Source: Symsagittifera roscoffensis (lineage: Eukaryota; Xenacoelomorpha; Acoela; Convolutidae). From it: DNA of 64,000 bases. Positions 43,301 through 53,800 of this stretch are shown here, piece after piece; position 1 is the stretch's first letter, and every line of letters starts with the position of its first letter. A program made the position numbers and the translations under genes. Location of the stretch: assembly GCF_963678635.1 (NCBI RefSeq), contig NC_087067.1, positions 54,056,233 through 54,120,232 on the forward strand, written 5' to 3'. The notes under the pieces were generated by a model that did no database searches, was not told where the DNA came from, and saw nothing but the letters and a program-made list of their open reading frames with translations.

Positions 43301-45371
43301 CTTAAAATCTTAGCTTAAAATCTTGCTTTGAAAAACATAATTTGTTTGCCAACCGAATCCGTCTATGAAATCATTTGGAAATATTTCGGCGTTTCATGGC
43401 TTCGGTAGCTTGCTTAAAAAAACCTAATTTTTTCTTGAACCGATTTCCATCATGAAATAACTTGAAAAGTTTCAAAGTTTGATAGCATGAATAGTTTTTT
43501 ATAAATGTTTGTGAACCGATTCGTTTCATGAAATATCTTGAAATATTTCAAAGTTTCATAGCTAAAATAGCTCTTTTAGAAACACTTAAATATTTCTCCA
43601 TCCGGTTCTCTTTATGAAATAACTGAAATACTTCAAAAATTCATAGCTTGAATATCTTGCTTTGGAAAGCTTTAATTGTTAGCATAAAAACTAATTTTTC
43701 GCAAAACGTTCCCTTTTAAGAAAAAACTTGGAAATTTTTCATTTTTCATAGCCTCAATAGCTTGCTTAAGTAAAACTTGAATTTTTTGCGAACTGGTTTT
43801 CTCTAAGAAACACTTTGTATCTTTTCAATTCCTCATCGCTCGGTTAGCTCAAAAAAATTTCGGTCTAAATAACTCGAAATATTTCAAAAATACCTTGAGT
43901 TTTGAAAAAAAATTTGAAAAACATTTTTTATAAATTTGGATAACTTGAATAGAAAAACTTGAATCTTTTGCGAATCAGTTCGCTCTGTGAAATACTTTGA
44001 AGCATTTCAAAATTTCATCTGTTGAAGGACTCTAAAAGAAAAACTGAAACTTTTGGCTGTCCGATTCGCATCGTTTCAAACTTTCATTGCCTAAAAAAAT
44101 TGAACTTATTGCGAACTGATTCGGTCCATAAAAAGTTGTATGTATGTTTTTAGAGTATAGTTATTTTAGTTTGCACAATATCTGAATTTTGTGTTCCAAT
44201 TTTATGCTAGTTGTTTGCTCAAAAGAGGCGTTTTATGAGTGACGCCCGTTTTATATATGCGAATATTGGCTCGAAGACACTGGATTCGACCGGTTGACCG
44301 TTAGTTTACCTAAGCTAAAACTGGGGGTCATTTGCATTAAACAACACTAAGTGGCATATTGAGCGTGTTGTGACTGGAAGCAAAAATGGAGTAAAGAAAG
44401 AGTATAGAGGCAGTAGTAACGGTGGCGGTGGTGGTTTGTTACCTGCAGTAGAGTGTGATGCTCTCCTTGTCCACTGTCTGCACCATCCTCAAATACTCCA
44501 CTATTCGAACAGCACCACTCTCAACTATACTCTTCTCAATCTCTTTTTCTTCTTCCTTCTTCTTCTTCTTCTCAGTCTCTCTCGCCTCTCTTGTCCGTCT
44601 GCTACTGCTGCTACTTCCCACTCCTCCTCCCCCTTCTTCATATCTGGAAAGAGAACTGGAATAGTCGCCTCTTGTGCTGCTTGTCTTGTACTTCTCTAGT
44701 GACAATCTGTTCCTCTTCTCCCCTCCTCCTCCGCCTCCACTGGGGAGTGTCGTGTACTTGTACCTGTACTTAGTGTCTGCTGCTGATAACGAGTAGCTAC
44801 TCAGTTTCAGTTTGGGACTGGCCACTGTCGAGAATGCACTGGAACAGTCCCGCTCAATATCAATCGAAGAAGAGCTCTCTGATCCCCCATAGGGTGACAG
44901 TGGTGACACTGGTTCTCCTTCTTTGGACAATATTCGGTCTCTATATGCGTCCCCTTCTATTGTAATGCTGAGACTTTCCGCGTGATCTGTTTGTCGTGGT
45001 GGTGGTTCATGGTCCTCGTTGTATTCAGCTGCTTCTGCTGTTGTAGTAGTTGTTGTTGTAGTTGTTGTTGAGGATGAAGATGCCAGCAGTGCAAGTGTGT
45101 TATTATCGCCACTGGACACTGCTGGTGTTGTTGTGGCGATGTCCCCGAATGAGTTGGCATGTTCCAGCTGCTTCTGCCCCTCTTCTTCTTCTTCCATCTT
45201 CGCTGTCTCCTCCTGGCTGTCCCGTGTGTGTTGTGTGGATCCCTCCCCTCCTCCAGCACTGTTGCTCTTCCCAATTGCAGAAGAGTCGCCCATAACCCCT
45301 TGTGAATTAAGGTCGCCAGGTGTCTCTTTCGCCATCAGTGTCTCTGCTTCTTCACTTCGCTCTGATGTCAT
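38658..45371 (-). CDS. Five-exon gene for an intracellular I-set Ig-domain protein (about 1124 residues)
   Basis: The join 45371-44443, 42633-42311, 41241-41053, 40682-40419, 40327-38658 on the minus strand gives 3375 coding bases with every phase agreeing. Ig domain 1 (about residues 285-410) is split by intron 1: C309 in exon 1, W320 and C361 with PEDTGTYTC in exon 2, plus an unusual low-complexity insertion of about 40 residues before its last strand. Ig domain 2 (about 445-560) spans exons 3 and 4 with VTLRCKIQG, KVEWLH and DRGEWTCRVSNKYG. The N-terminal 280 residues and the exon-5 tail (about 555 residues) are Ser/Thr/Glu-rich and disordered. With no signal peptide or membrane segment, a cytoskeletal or sarcomeric Ig protein (palladin or titin-like class) is the likeliest reading. 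The exact orthologue was not recognised. Confidence 0.8.
40419..40682 (-). CDS. Ig-protein gene exon 4 (rest of Ig2; GC donor)
   Basis: The acceptor GTTTAG|GG continues the Ig2 frame: SEPMKVEWLH, then a Gly-rich loop, then EDRGEWTCRVSNKYG. The donor CAAG|GCAACT is again GC-type. It is the only site near the domain end that keeps the frame to exon 5 across a 91-base intron. Reading through would add only about 24 residues before a stop. Confidence 0.7.
41053..41241 (-). CDS. Ig-protein gene exon 3 (linker and Ig2 start)
   Basis: The acceptor TTTTTAG|GC completes a Gly codon. The exon encodes a linker and PPLFTCGLP...GDRVTLRCKIQ, the start of Ig2. The donor is AAG|GTATCT, phase 1. Confidence 0.8.
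41792..42186 (-). mobile_element. hAT-like MITE with perfect 8-bp target duplication (intron 2)
   Basis: The 395-bp non-coding element starts CAGAAGCGGATTCAGG and ends ATCCGCCCCTG. Flanks ACTATGAT (41784-41791 and 42187-42194) are identical 8-bp target duplications, as made by hAT transposases. A homologous copy in the opposite direction lies at 52415-52780. It contains a C-run of about 20 bases near its end. Confidence 0.85.
42311..42633 (-). CDS. Ig-protein gene exon 2 (rest of Ig1; GC donor)
   Basis: The acceptor TTCAG|G restores the frame (AG+G). The exon carries the Trp and second Cys of Ig1 and a charged insert, then MFLDVKR as the final strand. The donor is AGAG|GCAAGT, the usual form of a GC-AG intron. 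An acceptor a few bases upstream (TTAAG) would break the frame. Confidence 0.75.
42880..44110. repeat. Diverged minisatellite, about 85-bp period (intron 1)
   Basis: A GAAATAACTTGAAATATTTC-like word recurs at 42946, 43033, 43119, 43204, 43288, 43367, 43454, 43530 and 43615, followed by weaker copies. Each is followed by TTTCATAGCTTGAATAGCTTGC and AAAAACTTA. About 14 units fill intron 1 of the Ig gene. The units have diverged, so the array is old. Confidence 0.85.
44443..45371 (-). CDS. Ig-protein gene exon 1 (start codon; Ig1 first strands)
   Basis: The exon starts MTSERSEEAE at 45371 and ends at donor CAG|GTAACA, phase 2. It has Thr/Ser and Gly runs encoded by short trinucleotide repeats (about 44715-44735, 45030-45075), a source of length variation. 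It ends with ESITLYC, the B strand of Ig domain 1. Confidence 0.8.
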
Positions 45372-48300
45372 TCTGCTGACAGTTGCAGTCGCTTGTTATT
45401 ATTTTGATTTTGTGCTTCAACTTCAAACAGTTTTATTGACGATAAGAATGTGTCCTAATCCAGTTTATGAATTTGGTAACACGCGTCCAACAATGTGCTT
45501 TTGAGATTTATGGACTCCATATGTTCAACTTGTTTATGGAAGTTGATCGAAATATAGAAAGGGAGTATTTACTCAAATGACTGAATGTGAATTGAAAATA
45601 TAGTTCTGCTGTTTTAATATTTCTACAAGGTGGTGTTCGTGCGGTGGTTTGCAGCTTGTGCTAATTACACACCGGTTAGGTTATCAAAACTTACCGACAA
45701 ATAGAGTTGAGTATTCGAAATATTCTGATGTTGTGTGTGGACCCTGGTCCCAATAAGGTGTCCTCCTTAAATTATGCTTTGTAATAATTTATTGCGATTC
45801 ATTTTGTATTCAATAAGAGACGGATTTGGTTGTGCCTATTTTAGTTTCCCTTTTCTAAATTGGTCGAAATCTTTTTCATGTTGCATTAGATCTGTTTTAC
45901 GATCTTCCGTGAAGAGAACTGAATGAGAGAGATCCCTCGAAAGCTAATTCCCACTTGGCTAGTTCTCTAAACTGGCGCTCCTCCGTAATCAAAATGCTAA
46001 TATTAGAAGTTATGGTCTGCTTCGTGGCTTTCGGGGGTGTTTTTGTTGGGTTTGCAGCTGTGAATTCAGTGATAGGATCCCTCGAAATCCAGTTCAATTC
46101 GAGTAGGCGTCGTCCTTGTGGGTCTCTTGTATTAATGCATGTTGCACTGGTTTATTTAGCCCGACAAGCCTTGGTTGTGATTTTCTAAATGGCAGTTTAG
46201 GTTACAGCATGGCTTGATTGCTATCTGCCCGTGTGCTCTCTCTCTCTCTCTTTGCTTTTTGCCTTCCAGCCGCTCCTTCGTGTGTGTTCCTCTTTCTTAG
46301 CTGTTCCCTCTAATTCCAGACAGCTTAAGTCAGCCTAGATTCAACTGAGTGCCATTCGCAAGTATATGTGAAGCGGCCATTTGACAGGTCTGCTAAAAAG
46401 TCGGAAAATTCCTCACGCTAAGAGGCTTTGTTTTACAGTCTTAGAGTATTTGCTGACAACTCTGAGAGAGTTTGCAAAAAACTGAACGTCGGATATTTCT
46501 TACTTAGCTGTACAGAGGTGTGATGTTTTTACGGTTGTAATTACAGTGCTGATTTGAAATATCCGGACAAAACGAATAAAACTTCAAATTTTAAACTAGT
46601 TTTTTTTAAATTGGTTGACTTGAGGCAAAAAAAAAATGATGGAGCCAAAACTTGCCTTGATTTTTAGCAGAAATATTATGGTGCAGTTCATTCTGCCAAA
46701 TTCGGGTCCGAAATTCTACCCAAAAGTGATCAATTTTGGCTTTTTTAGTCAATGAAAATTTACGCCAGAACTACCGAACGAATCAAAGGCTGATAAAAAT
46801 ATACCAAAATGAGCCTCTTATATAGCCCAACAAACTTGAAGATGGGTGCAATCATTCAACTTTAGTATAAACAAATTTATTTTCTTTGATAGTCAATAAG
46901 TGTCATTTTTACTATATAAATAACCCAATTTTTATATGAAAACCATGCTGAAACATTTTGTTCATTTTTTAGAGATTATACCCTTCTTTAACTTTGTTCG
47001 GGTACATAAGATGCTCACTTTGATGTAATTTTCATCAGCAATTGATCCGGTAGTTCCAGCATAATTTTTCAATAACTAGAAAAGGCCAAAAATGATCTTT
47101 TATGGGGTCGAAGTTTGGGCCCAAATTTTTCAGATTGTTTGCACTGTAATAAATCTGCTAAAGTTCTACGCACTTTTTGTAGTCATCTTTTAATTTTAGT
47201 TTTTTTTTTGTGTTATCCGTATAATTTAAATCAGTACTATCCGATAGTGAAATAGCATGTCTTTTATCTGCTTTAATAGTAGCTGGTATTTGGAAGATAG
47301 GAAAGTAGTATGGGGAGTTCGGAAAGACATCAAACTCTATTTCTGGAGAAACCCATGGGGGTAATTTTTTTTTTAAATTTTTTTTCTGATATTTGTATTT
47401 TCTTATCAAACTGGAATATAGACTTTTTTCGGGTTAACCACTTGTTTAACAGAATAACTTGAATCAGTTATATCTTGGTTCATATTGAATTCAAACTTCT
47501 ATGCGTTCCCGGCCAACTTAGGATGGAGGTAACGATTATGCCTGGGATTACATTAAAGTCCTTCAATTGAGAAATACTCGCACGTCTGATTTAAAAAGCA
47601 GTATTTGATATAGTTATTTTATTGTAACCCAAAATTTTAAAAAGAATGCATTGATTAACAAGCTGCGTAGAATGAAAAAAGGGTTTAGGCTTCCTTGACA
47701 CGTCGTTTCTAAGAAACTGGTTTTTGACTTGATTGAAAAGCAGCAGTTTGTGTAAGATTTTTTCTCTGATTGGCAATTTTTCATAATAAAAGCAAATTTT
47801 TGTTTTCTTCTATAGAGAAAAAATCAATTAAAAGTGCTGTGATTTTGAAGTTGTTGTTTCGGGATGTGTATACTTAGATTATTTTGGCCTAAAAACTTGA
47901 AAGAAATTGCTCGCTGAGCCGACATAATGCAGATTTTTTTCCAAGCGCTTCCAAAGAGTGGGAAAGAACTATGGCCTAGATGTTTAGCTGATTTTACTGC
48001 GTTGAAGAAAGTGCGGTTGAGGTAAAGTTCTACCAGTCGTGATTCAAAAGGAATTTGTCGAGAAAACTGGTCTGCATTATGTCGCTTTTTAAACTTAAGT
48101 TTAGTATATAGTGAATATTCTGTAGAATCAGAGGTCTCTCTTTTTCAACGATGAAAGATTTTAAACTCACAGGCATATGAATTTTGGATGATTTATATGT
48201 TCTAGCAGCATACTTTAATCTGTGTGTTGGTCAATTCTTTTTTTTTGCAATGATAGTTTTCTGTGCCTGTTTTTGGAAGGATCTTCAAGTCTTTGTTTTT

Positions 48301-48799
48301 AAGTATTGCTAGCGATCGCAGTGTCATGTTAAGTGAGGTTCAGAGTATGACGTGATCGCGGCATGGTCACTTGTCAATCTACAAAACTAGCCGCTAGCAG
48401 GGTGATTTCAAGAGATGTTATTCAAATGCCAATGCTATAAATAAATTTTCAAACTCCTAGCCTGGAAATTCAGAGTCTTGCATCCTCTCATCTGCGCTTT
48501 GCAAACACAATTGATAAAACGGCGGAAAGAAGCTCTAAATAGTTTTAAAAAAAATTGAAATAAAGAAAGAAAAGGTAAAAGTAAGGAAATTAAAACTTTT
48601 TTCGTTCCATGTTTGCGAGTACTGCTTCGCCTTTGTTCAAGTTGCGGTTATTAGTCTTAGCGTTTTGCTGAAATGACCTTGCGCAGGCGCTTTTCACTAA
48701 TGTCATACCATGCAGTATGATGTATGTGAAATACCGAATCCGAACGGATTGGTAAACTACAATCTCTGGTCGTAACTCAAGTAAGACAACTTGTTTTTA
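45372..48799. other. Region without recognised gene upstream of Ig gene
   Basis: This is the likely promoter side of the minus-strand Ig gene. A 77-codon plus-strand frame at 45955-46188 has a hydrophobic stretch, but nothing beyond that supports a gene. A CT microsatellite lies at about 46233-46250. Nothing else was supported. Confidence 0.4.
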
Positions 48800-48967
48800 A
48801 GCCGTTAATTCATCTTCTGCTCTTTCAGCAAAGTTTGTTATCTTTTCTCACCACAAGGTCAAATGACCATTATAAATTGCTCAACGTAGTGAGTCTAGAA
48901 ATATATAACGTTTGCCAATCCGGAACGTATGACATTCCCCTGGGAAAGTTAAAGTTCATGAGTTTCA

Positions 48968-49037
48968 AGTCCCTCAGGGACTAGAGTTTATTCAGTCCCT
49001 ATGGGACTACTTTGAGTTTTTGAGTCCCAGTGGGACT
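48968..49037. other. Three consecutive AGTCCC-NNN-GGGACT hairpins
   Basis: Perfect 6-bp inverted repeats with three-base loops lie at 48968-48982 (loop TCA), 48994-49008 (loop TAT) and 49023-49037 (loop AGT). The stems are identical and the loops all differ, just inside the left direct repeat. Confidence 0.8.
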
Positions 49038-49179
49038 GGTTGGTATGAAGTTTTTCGCATGGTGTTGTCTGGCGTTTGTCAGTTTTGTCTGTCTTGTAAG
49101 TCTCGCCTTCGTTTTCCTCTTCCTAATGTTTCGCGTGTTCTTCGGGTGAGTCTGCGTCTTTCTTCGTGATCTTTTGTAC

Positions 49180-49720
49180 CTAGATTTTCTGGTTTTGTGT
49201 ATCAATGACAAAAAGTACTTCGTTTTGATTTTGTATGGTGTCTCTATTGGGGCTGTTCATCGGTGAAACTAGATCGACGATGTCGATTGACTTTTCCTTT
49301 GGTTTTGGTTTTGTGGCTTCGATAAATTTGACGAGGGCTTGATTTTCTGGCGTATTTTCTTTGAAACCCATTTCCTGTATCAAGCTTTTAATGTTAGACT
49401 TAATTTCCGTTGATACTATATCCGCTGGTGAATCTATGGCAAATTGGTTTTTCTATTTTTTTTTCTCTTTGTGTCCTCGATTGTATGTATCGGTATCGGG
49501 TTTCCCAGTGCTCCGGCTAGGGTCGATTTTCTGTTTTGTATTGATTTTTGGGTTAGTTTGATAATTTTCTACGTTGGGTGTCTTCTTTTGGTTTAGTCTC
49601 TTTGGCGATGGGGCAGTGTTCCCTGACGAGGAACAGTCTTCGCTTGACGTTGTTGCCTATTTCTGGAGTTACTGGTTGTTGAGCTGTATGGTCCATTGTG
49701 TTTGACATTTTCCCCTATGC
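49180..49720 (-). pseudogene. Broken unidentified coding sequence inside the small element
   Basis: Minus-strand frames 49180-49383 and an upstream continuation to about 49560 (with one stop) give a hydrophilic protein. A separate frame starts MSNTMDHTAQ near 49708. Composition is coding-like (Lys/Asn/Thr-rich), perhaps a degenerate Gag or ORF1. No domain was recognised. Confidence 0.35.
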
Positions 49721-50252
49721 CTAAAAGCTCTTACCCTGTGTTAGTGTTCTTTGCGGCTTTCAAGCTGTTCTTTGCCGGTTGGTTTCGCCTTTCTTTTTTT
49801 GGGCTGTCTTGTATATTCTCCTGTTTTTCTTACCTTGTGAGCGTCTTTGGTAGCCCTGTTGCCGTGTCTTCCTTGAACATCGGATGTTGAGGCGCATTTG
49901 GATGTTCTATGTCTTAAAAATGCCAACTAGGTCCCGTTCTCCGCGCGGATTTGTATGCGACATAGTCACTTAGCCGTGACGGTCTGCATGTCCCATAAAT
50001 CATTGGGTTAGCAACAAAATTAAACCCGCTGTTCCTCAATAACCTTGGTTGTTTCCTTTGTGTTTGCACCCAAGCTGTGCGTGGTGTGTGTATCAGAATT
50101 TTCCCGTCTGGTTTATAAACCGTAAATGCATCTTCTGCGCTTTCAGCACAGTTTCTTATCTTTTCTCACTACAAGGTCAAATGACCAACATAAATTGCTC
50201 AAAGTAGTGAGTCCATAAATATATAACGCTTACCAATTCGGACCGGCTGACA

Positions 50253-51622
50253 ACTACAATAGCTCAACCCTAGTTTGTGTAATATTGTGAAGCCAATTTT
50301 TGTGTAATATTGTGACGCCAAGTGAAGAACTTGGATTAGAGCAAAACTAATGCCTTCTACACGAATTTAGCATAAGCTTTTAGGCTTCTTGTTGCTTGCG
50401 TTGTAATTGATTAAATTATTAAGTGTTAATGCGTTGGACTTTTGAGTGGCTGGGTGGAGTTCGATTCCTATCTATTTCCGTTAACTTTTTGCTGTTCGGA
50501 TTTACCAATCGTTTTTTACGTTTTTTTTTTGAATATTTCGTTAGATTTAGTAGTGTTAGTTTTGTCTGTCATGCTCGACGTGAAGACATCATTTGTGAGT
50601 GGCGTTTTGTGCGTTGAGTTTGAAATATAGTCTGGTGTTGAGCTAACTAACTATATGGATGTGGTTGAACAGATAGTATGAGGAAAACACTGATTCTGTT
50701 GTTGTTGTTGGATCTCCTTGGTTGAGTTTAAGGAAGCTTAAGCAGATATCCAAGTGTATGCAATGTAAATCTATCTAGTTGTAGAGTTAGATGCGATTCA
50801 GTGGTAGTGGTGATATGGTGCTTGATATGCTAGTCTAGTACAAGCTGTCAAATTGTATCAACTGTGCTACCAAAATGAAACAACAACTGTGTCCTTCGTG
50901 TTAATCAATTGTGGTCTCTGATTCGTTTCAGATTTATTTTGTATATAGATTGAATTGATGGTGTATGGAAGCTTCCCTGGTGCTAGCATCCTATCTTTTG
51001 TTTCTTGGGATCCCAATTTGACTTTTACTAACGCGACCTTGAATCAAATTCTCAGCTCTGATTGGGCCTAGAAACTGCTTATCGTCACTGTGCAATCAAA
51101 GTCAAACTATTTAAAGAACCAAACAACCAAATTGTTTAAATTCGACCCCAATAATATTTCACTCTTTGTTAGTCAAGACCAATTAATGAGGTTGAACTCA
51201 GTTATAGATTTTGAAGTTCCCTTTTAATGTTAACAGATCTTCGAACCAAGACAAGCAAATGATACAAAATTGGAACGACAAGTTGATGTTAGTTTAATAT
51301 TCTGAACTTCAGAGCAGTCTACCATCGCACAAAAGGGCGCAGGCGTTGCTTCGCTCTTTTAAATTCATGTGATCGGAGCTGAGGCGAGAGAGAACAGATT
51401 TTAAATTGTGTTTGACTAGTCAACAAGAGACCCGATCAGTTAAATAGCTATCAAAGAACGAATTAACTGCTGCTGAGAACAACTGACCAACATGTGTTAA
51501 TTTGACGTTTCAGTCAGTTCGAGGTCGGTCGCAAGCGTAGAGAATTATCTTCGAGTGGGAACTTATTTTTTATTACTCTGACTCTCTGATCATCAGTGGT
51601 AACAAAATTTGCTCCCCTTAAA
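50253..51622. other. Upstream region of PAQR-like gene, no gene seen
   Basis: No supported coding sequence. The last few hundred bases before 51623 are the probable 5' UTR or promoter of the receptor gene. Confidence 0.4.
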
Positions 51623-51841
51623 ATGACAGTGGACACTAGTGACACTTCTTCTACTTGTGTCAGTGGGGGCGAGCAACAATTGCGTCATCGTCAGCAGCAG
51701 CATTCTGCATCAACCTCCCCTCCCTCTATACGTGAGGAGCATCACTTTGAGTATGGGGTGGAGGGGGAGTCTAGTCCGGGACATCCCTGTAAACCACAGT
51801 CACTAGCCGAGACCATTAGATGCGAAGTCAGGGAATTGAAG
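51623..51841 (+). CDS. AdipoR/PAQR-like receptor, first coding exon
   Basis: ATG at 51623 opens 73 codons (MTVDTSDTSS...) that end exactly at donor AAG|GTGAGA, phase 0. This matches the phase of the next exon at 53178. The segment is a hydrophilic, Ser/Gln-rich cytosolic N-terminus. In the AdipoR family the N-terminus faces the cytosol and is poorly conserved. The exon is assigned by its splice compatibility with the conserved exon 2 and by its open frame. An upstream in-frame start near 51596 is not an ATG. Confidence 0.65.
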
Positions 51842-52414
51842 GTGAGAAAAATGGTTTGCTGAAAACAAAGTCTTTCGATTGACTTTCCTTAAAGATATTC
51901 CTTTGTTACCACGGGCAAAAGTGTCCCAATGAAGTTAAAAACATTCTTTTTGAGTCGCTTCAATCTTTTTTTTTTACTTTTTACAGGCTGTCCGAAGATG
52001 TCCTGATTCAGACAGGTTATCGAAACGTTCACAATGTGAATTAGTTTTAAGAATGGTTGAATGAAGACTCCGTTTTTCTGATACCTTCTCCTTGTTATTT
52101 GGTTTTTGGGACCAAGTTCAAATCATTCATATGCCTCGGTAAAGTTTTGGTTTGAATGCCTTTTAAAAATATTTTAAATTTCATCATTTATAATGACTTT
52201 GTCCTTGCTATAGTTAAGCTTTCTGTGCCACATGGTGTTAGGAATGGTAGGAGAGGAGTTAGGATTTTTAGGACTACTATAAAATAAGAGTGTTCAGGTA
52301 GTCCATTTTGACAAAGATTGAGTGCACTTTTTAAAATGAACCTGGTCTCAAACACAGTTAGGTTGCATCTAACATTTTGCACCCATGAATTTTAACTTGA
52401 AATATGATCTTGGC

Positions 52415-52780
52415 CAGGGGCGGACCTAGGATTTTCTCGAGGGGGGGGGGGGGGGCGGATTTCCAAAAAAAATTTTTAGGTCGACCAAATTGATTTTCCG
52501 AGCTCTTCCAAAACACTAAAAAGACCCTGTTTTGGTAAAATTTTCTGCGCCGCAGGCAAAATTTTGAAAAAACTGCCAAAAAAAGCGTTTTTAGGCACTT
52601 TATGGAAAATTTTGACCAAAAAATTGCGTTTTTTGGCGCGCACTCCCCCCTCAAAGTTAGTATATATTGGCGCCAAAGGCGCCTTTAGAAAAATTTTAAG
52701 GTCCGATACCATAAATGGTTATCTTAAAGTAGTATAAAGGGGGGACCCTTTGGGTCGGCAGGGGGTCGAATCCGCCCCTG
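52415..52780 (+). mobile_element. hAT-like MITE (PAQR intron 1)
   Basis: The 366-bp element has ends CAGGGGCGGACC and GAATCCGCCCCTG. The flanking octamers ATCTTGGC (52407-52414) and ATCTTGCC (52781-52788) match at 7 of 8 bases. It is homologous to 41792-42186 in the opposite direction, including the G/C-run and a GGCGCC-centred block. Confidence 0.85.
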
Positions 52781-52791
52781 ATCTTGCCCAA

Positions 52792-53000
52792 ACAGGCAAG
52801 CTTGAAATATTTGAGTAGCGAACCTGGAACAAGTTTCTTTTGAATAATTTTGTACATTTGATATGGCGCTGAAAATTTCACAGAATAGGGTCTTCATTGT
52901 TTTTTTTGGAAGAGCTCAGAAAATCGTTTACGTCGACTTAGAAAAGGCCGACCAAAATTTTTGAAAATCCGCCACCCCAAGAAAATTTAAAATGCATCAA
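52792..53000 (-). mobile_element. Older MITE remnant of the same family
   Basis: Blocks such as ATAGGGTCTTCATTG, AGAGCTCAGAAAATC, GGCCGACCAAAATTTT and AAAATCCGCCACCCC match the family in the orientation of the copy at 41792, but the ends are eroded. It lies directly beside the younger copy at 52415. Confidence 0.5.
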
Positions 53001-53177
53001 ATACTGGAGTAATTTAATTATTTTAACCAAGTGTTACAATGCAAAGGGCGGGGATGTGCAGGTGGTCCTGTTGCGTACGGTATATTCCATTCCAACTGTA
53101 TTGTGTGTATTGTATCTATTAGCAATGATGTTAGTTGTAAATGTGGTTCTATTTGTGCGTTGTTTGTGTGTGTGTAG

Positions 53178-53411
53178 TTGATAGCCCACGCGCATCTGCC
53201 CGAGTGGCTGAAGGACAACGACTACCTGCACGAGAACCACAGACCCCCCATCCCCTGTGTGGTGACGTGCTTCAAGTCAGTCTTCTCCCTCCACTCGGAG
53301 ACTGTGAACATCTGGACACACCTCATCGGCTCCCTCATCATAGTCGGCATCTGCTTCTGGTGGTTCCTCTTCAGACCCTCTCACGCCCCCTACTCCTGGC
53401 AGAAGATACTC
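53178..53411 (+). CDS. AdipoR/PAQR-like receptor, second coding exon (TM1)
   Basis: After acceptor TGTGTAG, 78 codons read LIAHAHLPEWLKDNDYLHEN, then HRPPIP and CFKSVF, then HSETVNIWTHLIG, then a hydrophobic span (SLIIVGICFWWFLF). The exon ends at donor CTC|GTGAGT, phase 0. WLKDNDYL, HRPPxP and HxETxNIWTHLxG are hallmarks of the adiponectin-receptor branch of the PAQR family. These are seven-pass membrane proteins with a zinc site and ceramidase-like activity. Only the pre-TM region and TM1 are here. The zinc-binding His residues lie in later exons, none of which was found before 64000. Confidence 0.85.
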
Positions 53412-53800
53412 GTGAGTCACTCACACTTCATCATTTTAAGCTACCCCCCCCCCCCTTTGGTGTCACATACAAGTCATCCTCCGATGACAACTTTTTCAAA
53501 ACTAGAGATCCACCCTGATCAGTGTATGGTTTGCCAGTTACCAAAGGCTTGTAGACTACAACCAGTGACTGGAGTGACTGAGTTCGAGAGTCAAAGAACG
53601 AGTTTCACCACAATAGTTGATAGTTAGCCTACAAGCCTTCGATGAATTTCGATTGATTTTTTTTCTGGGAAAGCTCAAATTTGTTCAGGCTCAAATGTAC
53701 TTTTTCGCGGCTTTCTTTTCATCATTTGCTTTTTTAAAAGGAAGGCAAAGTCCTCTATCAAACCGAAAAAGTGCAAATGTCACGAAAAACGTGATCGACT
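53412..53800 (+). other. PAQR intron start and interspersed repeat flank
   Basis: No exon was seen here. The part 53690-53800 (ending GTCACGAAAAACGTGATCG) resembles 36780-36875 and is the left half of the repeat that element C interrupts. Confidence 0.5.

Larger units (their letters stand above)
48800..50252. mobile_element. Small non-autonomous element bounded by direct repeats
   Basis: About 140 bp at 48803-48942 recur in the same direction at 50108-50252. They share CATCTTCTGC(T/G)CTTTCAGCA, CACAAGGTCAAATGACC/CTACAAGGTCAAATGACC, AATTGCTCAA and GTAGTGAGTC blocks, and both end near TGACA. Between them the minus strand has broken coding-like sequence. The layout fits a TRIM/LARD-like LTR element, but no RT, primer site or target duplication was seen. 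Confidence 0.55.

Noticed and set aside
45019-45504. 161-codon plus-strand frame with Val runs
   Set aside because: It is the antisense of the Ig gene's exon 1 trinucleotide repeats.
45955-46188. Plus-strand 77-codon frame with a hydrophobic stretch, considered as a receptor exon
   Set aside because: Only one hydrophobic span, no family motif, and no convincing splice context.
50425-50470. tRNA-like GGAGTTCGATTCC sequence
   Set aside because: Only a T-arm-like word is present. No acceptor stem, D arm or anticodon arm could be paired. No tRNA or rRNA gene was found anywhere in the window.
51985-52030. GAAGATGTCCTGATTCAGAC...GAAACGTTC segment, similar to tails of Penelope-like elements
   Set aside because: It is too short, and no reverse transcriptase or other part of such an element was found nearby.
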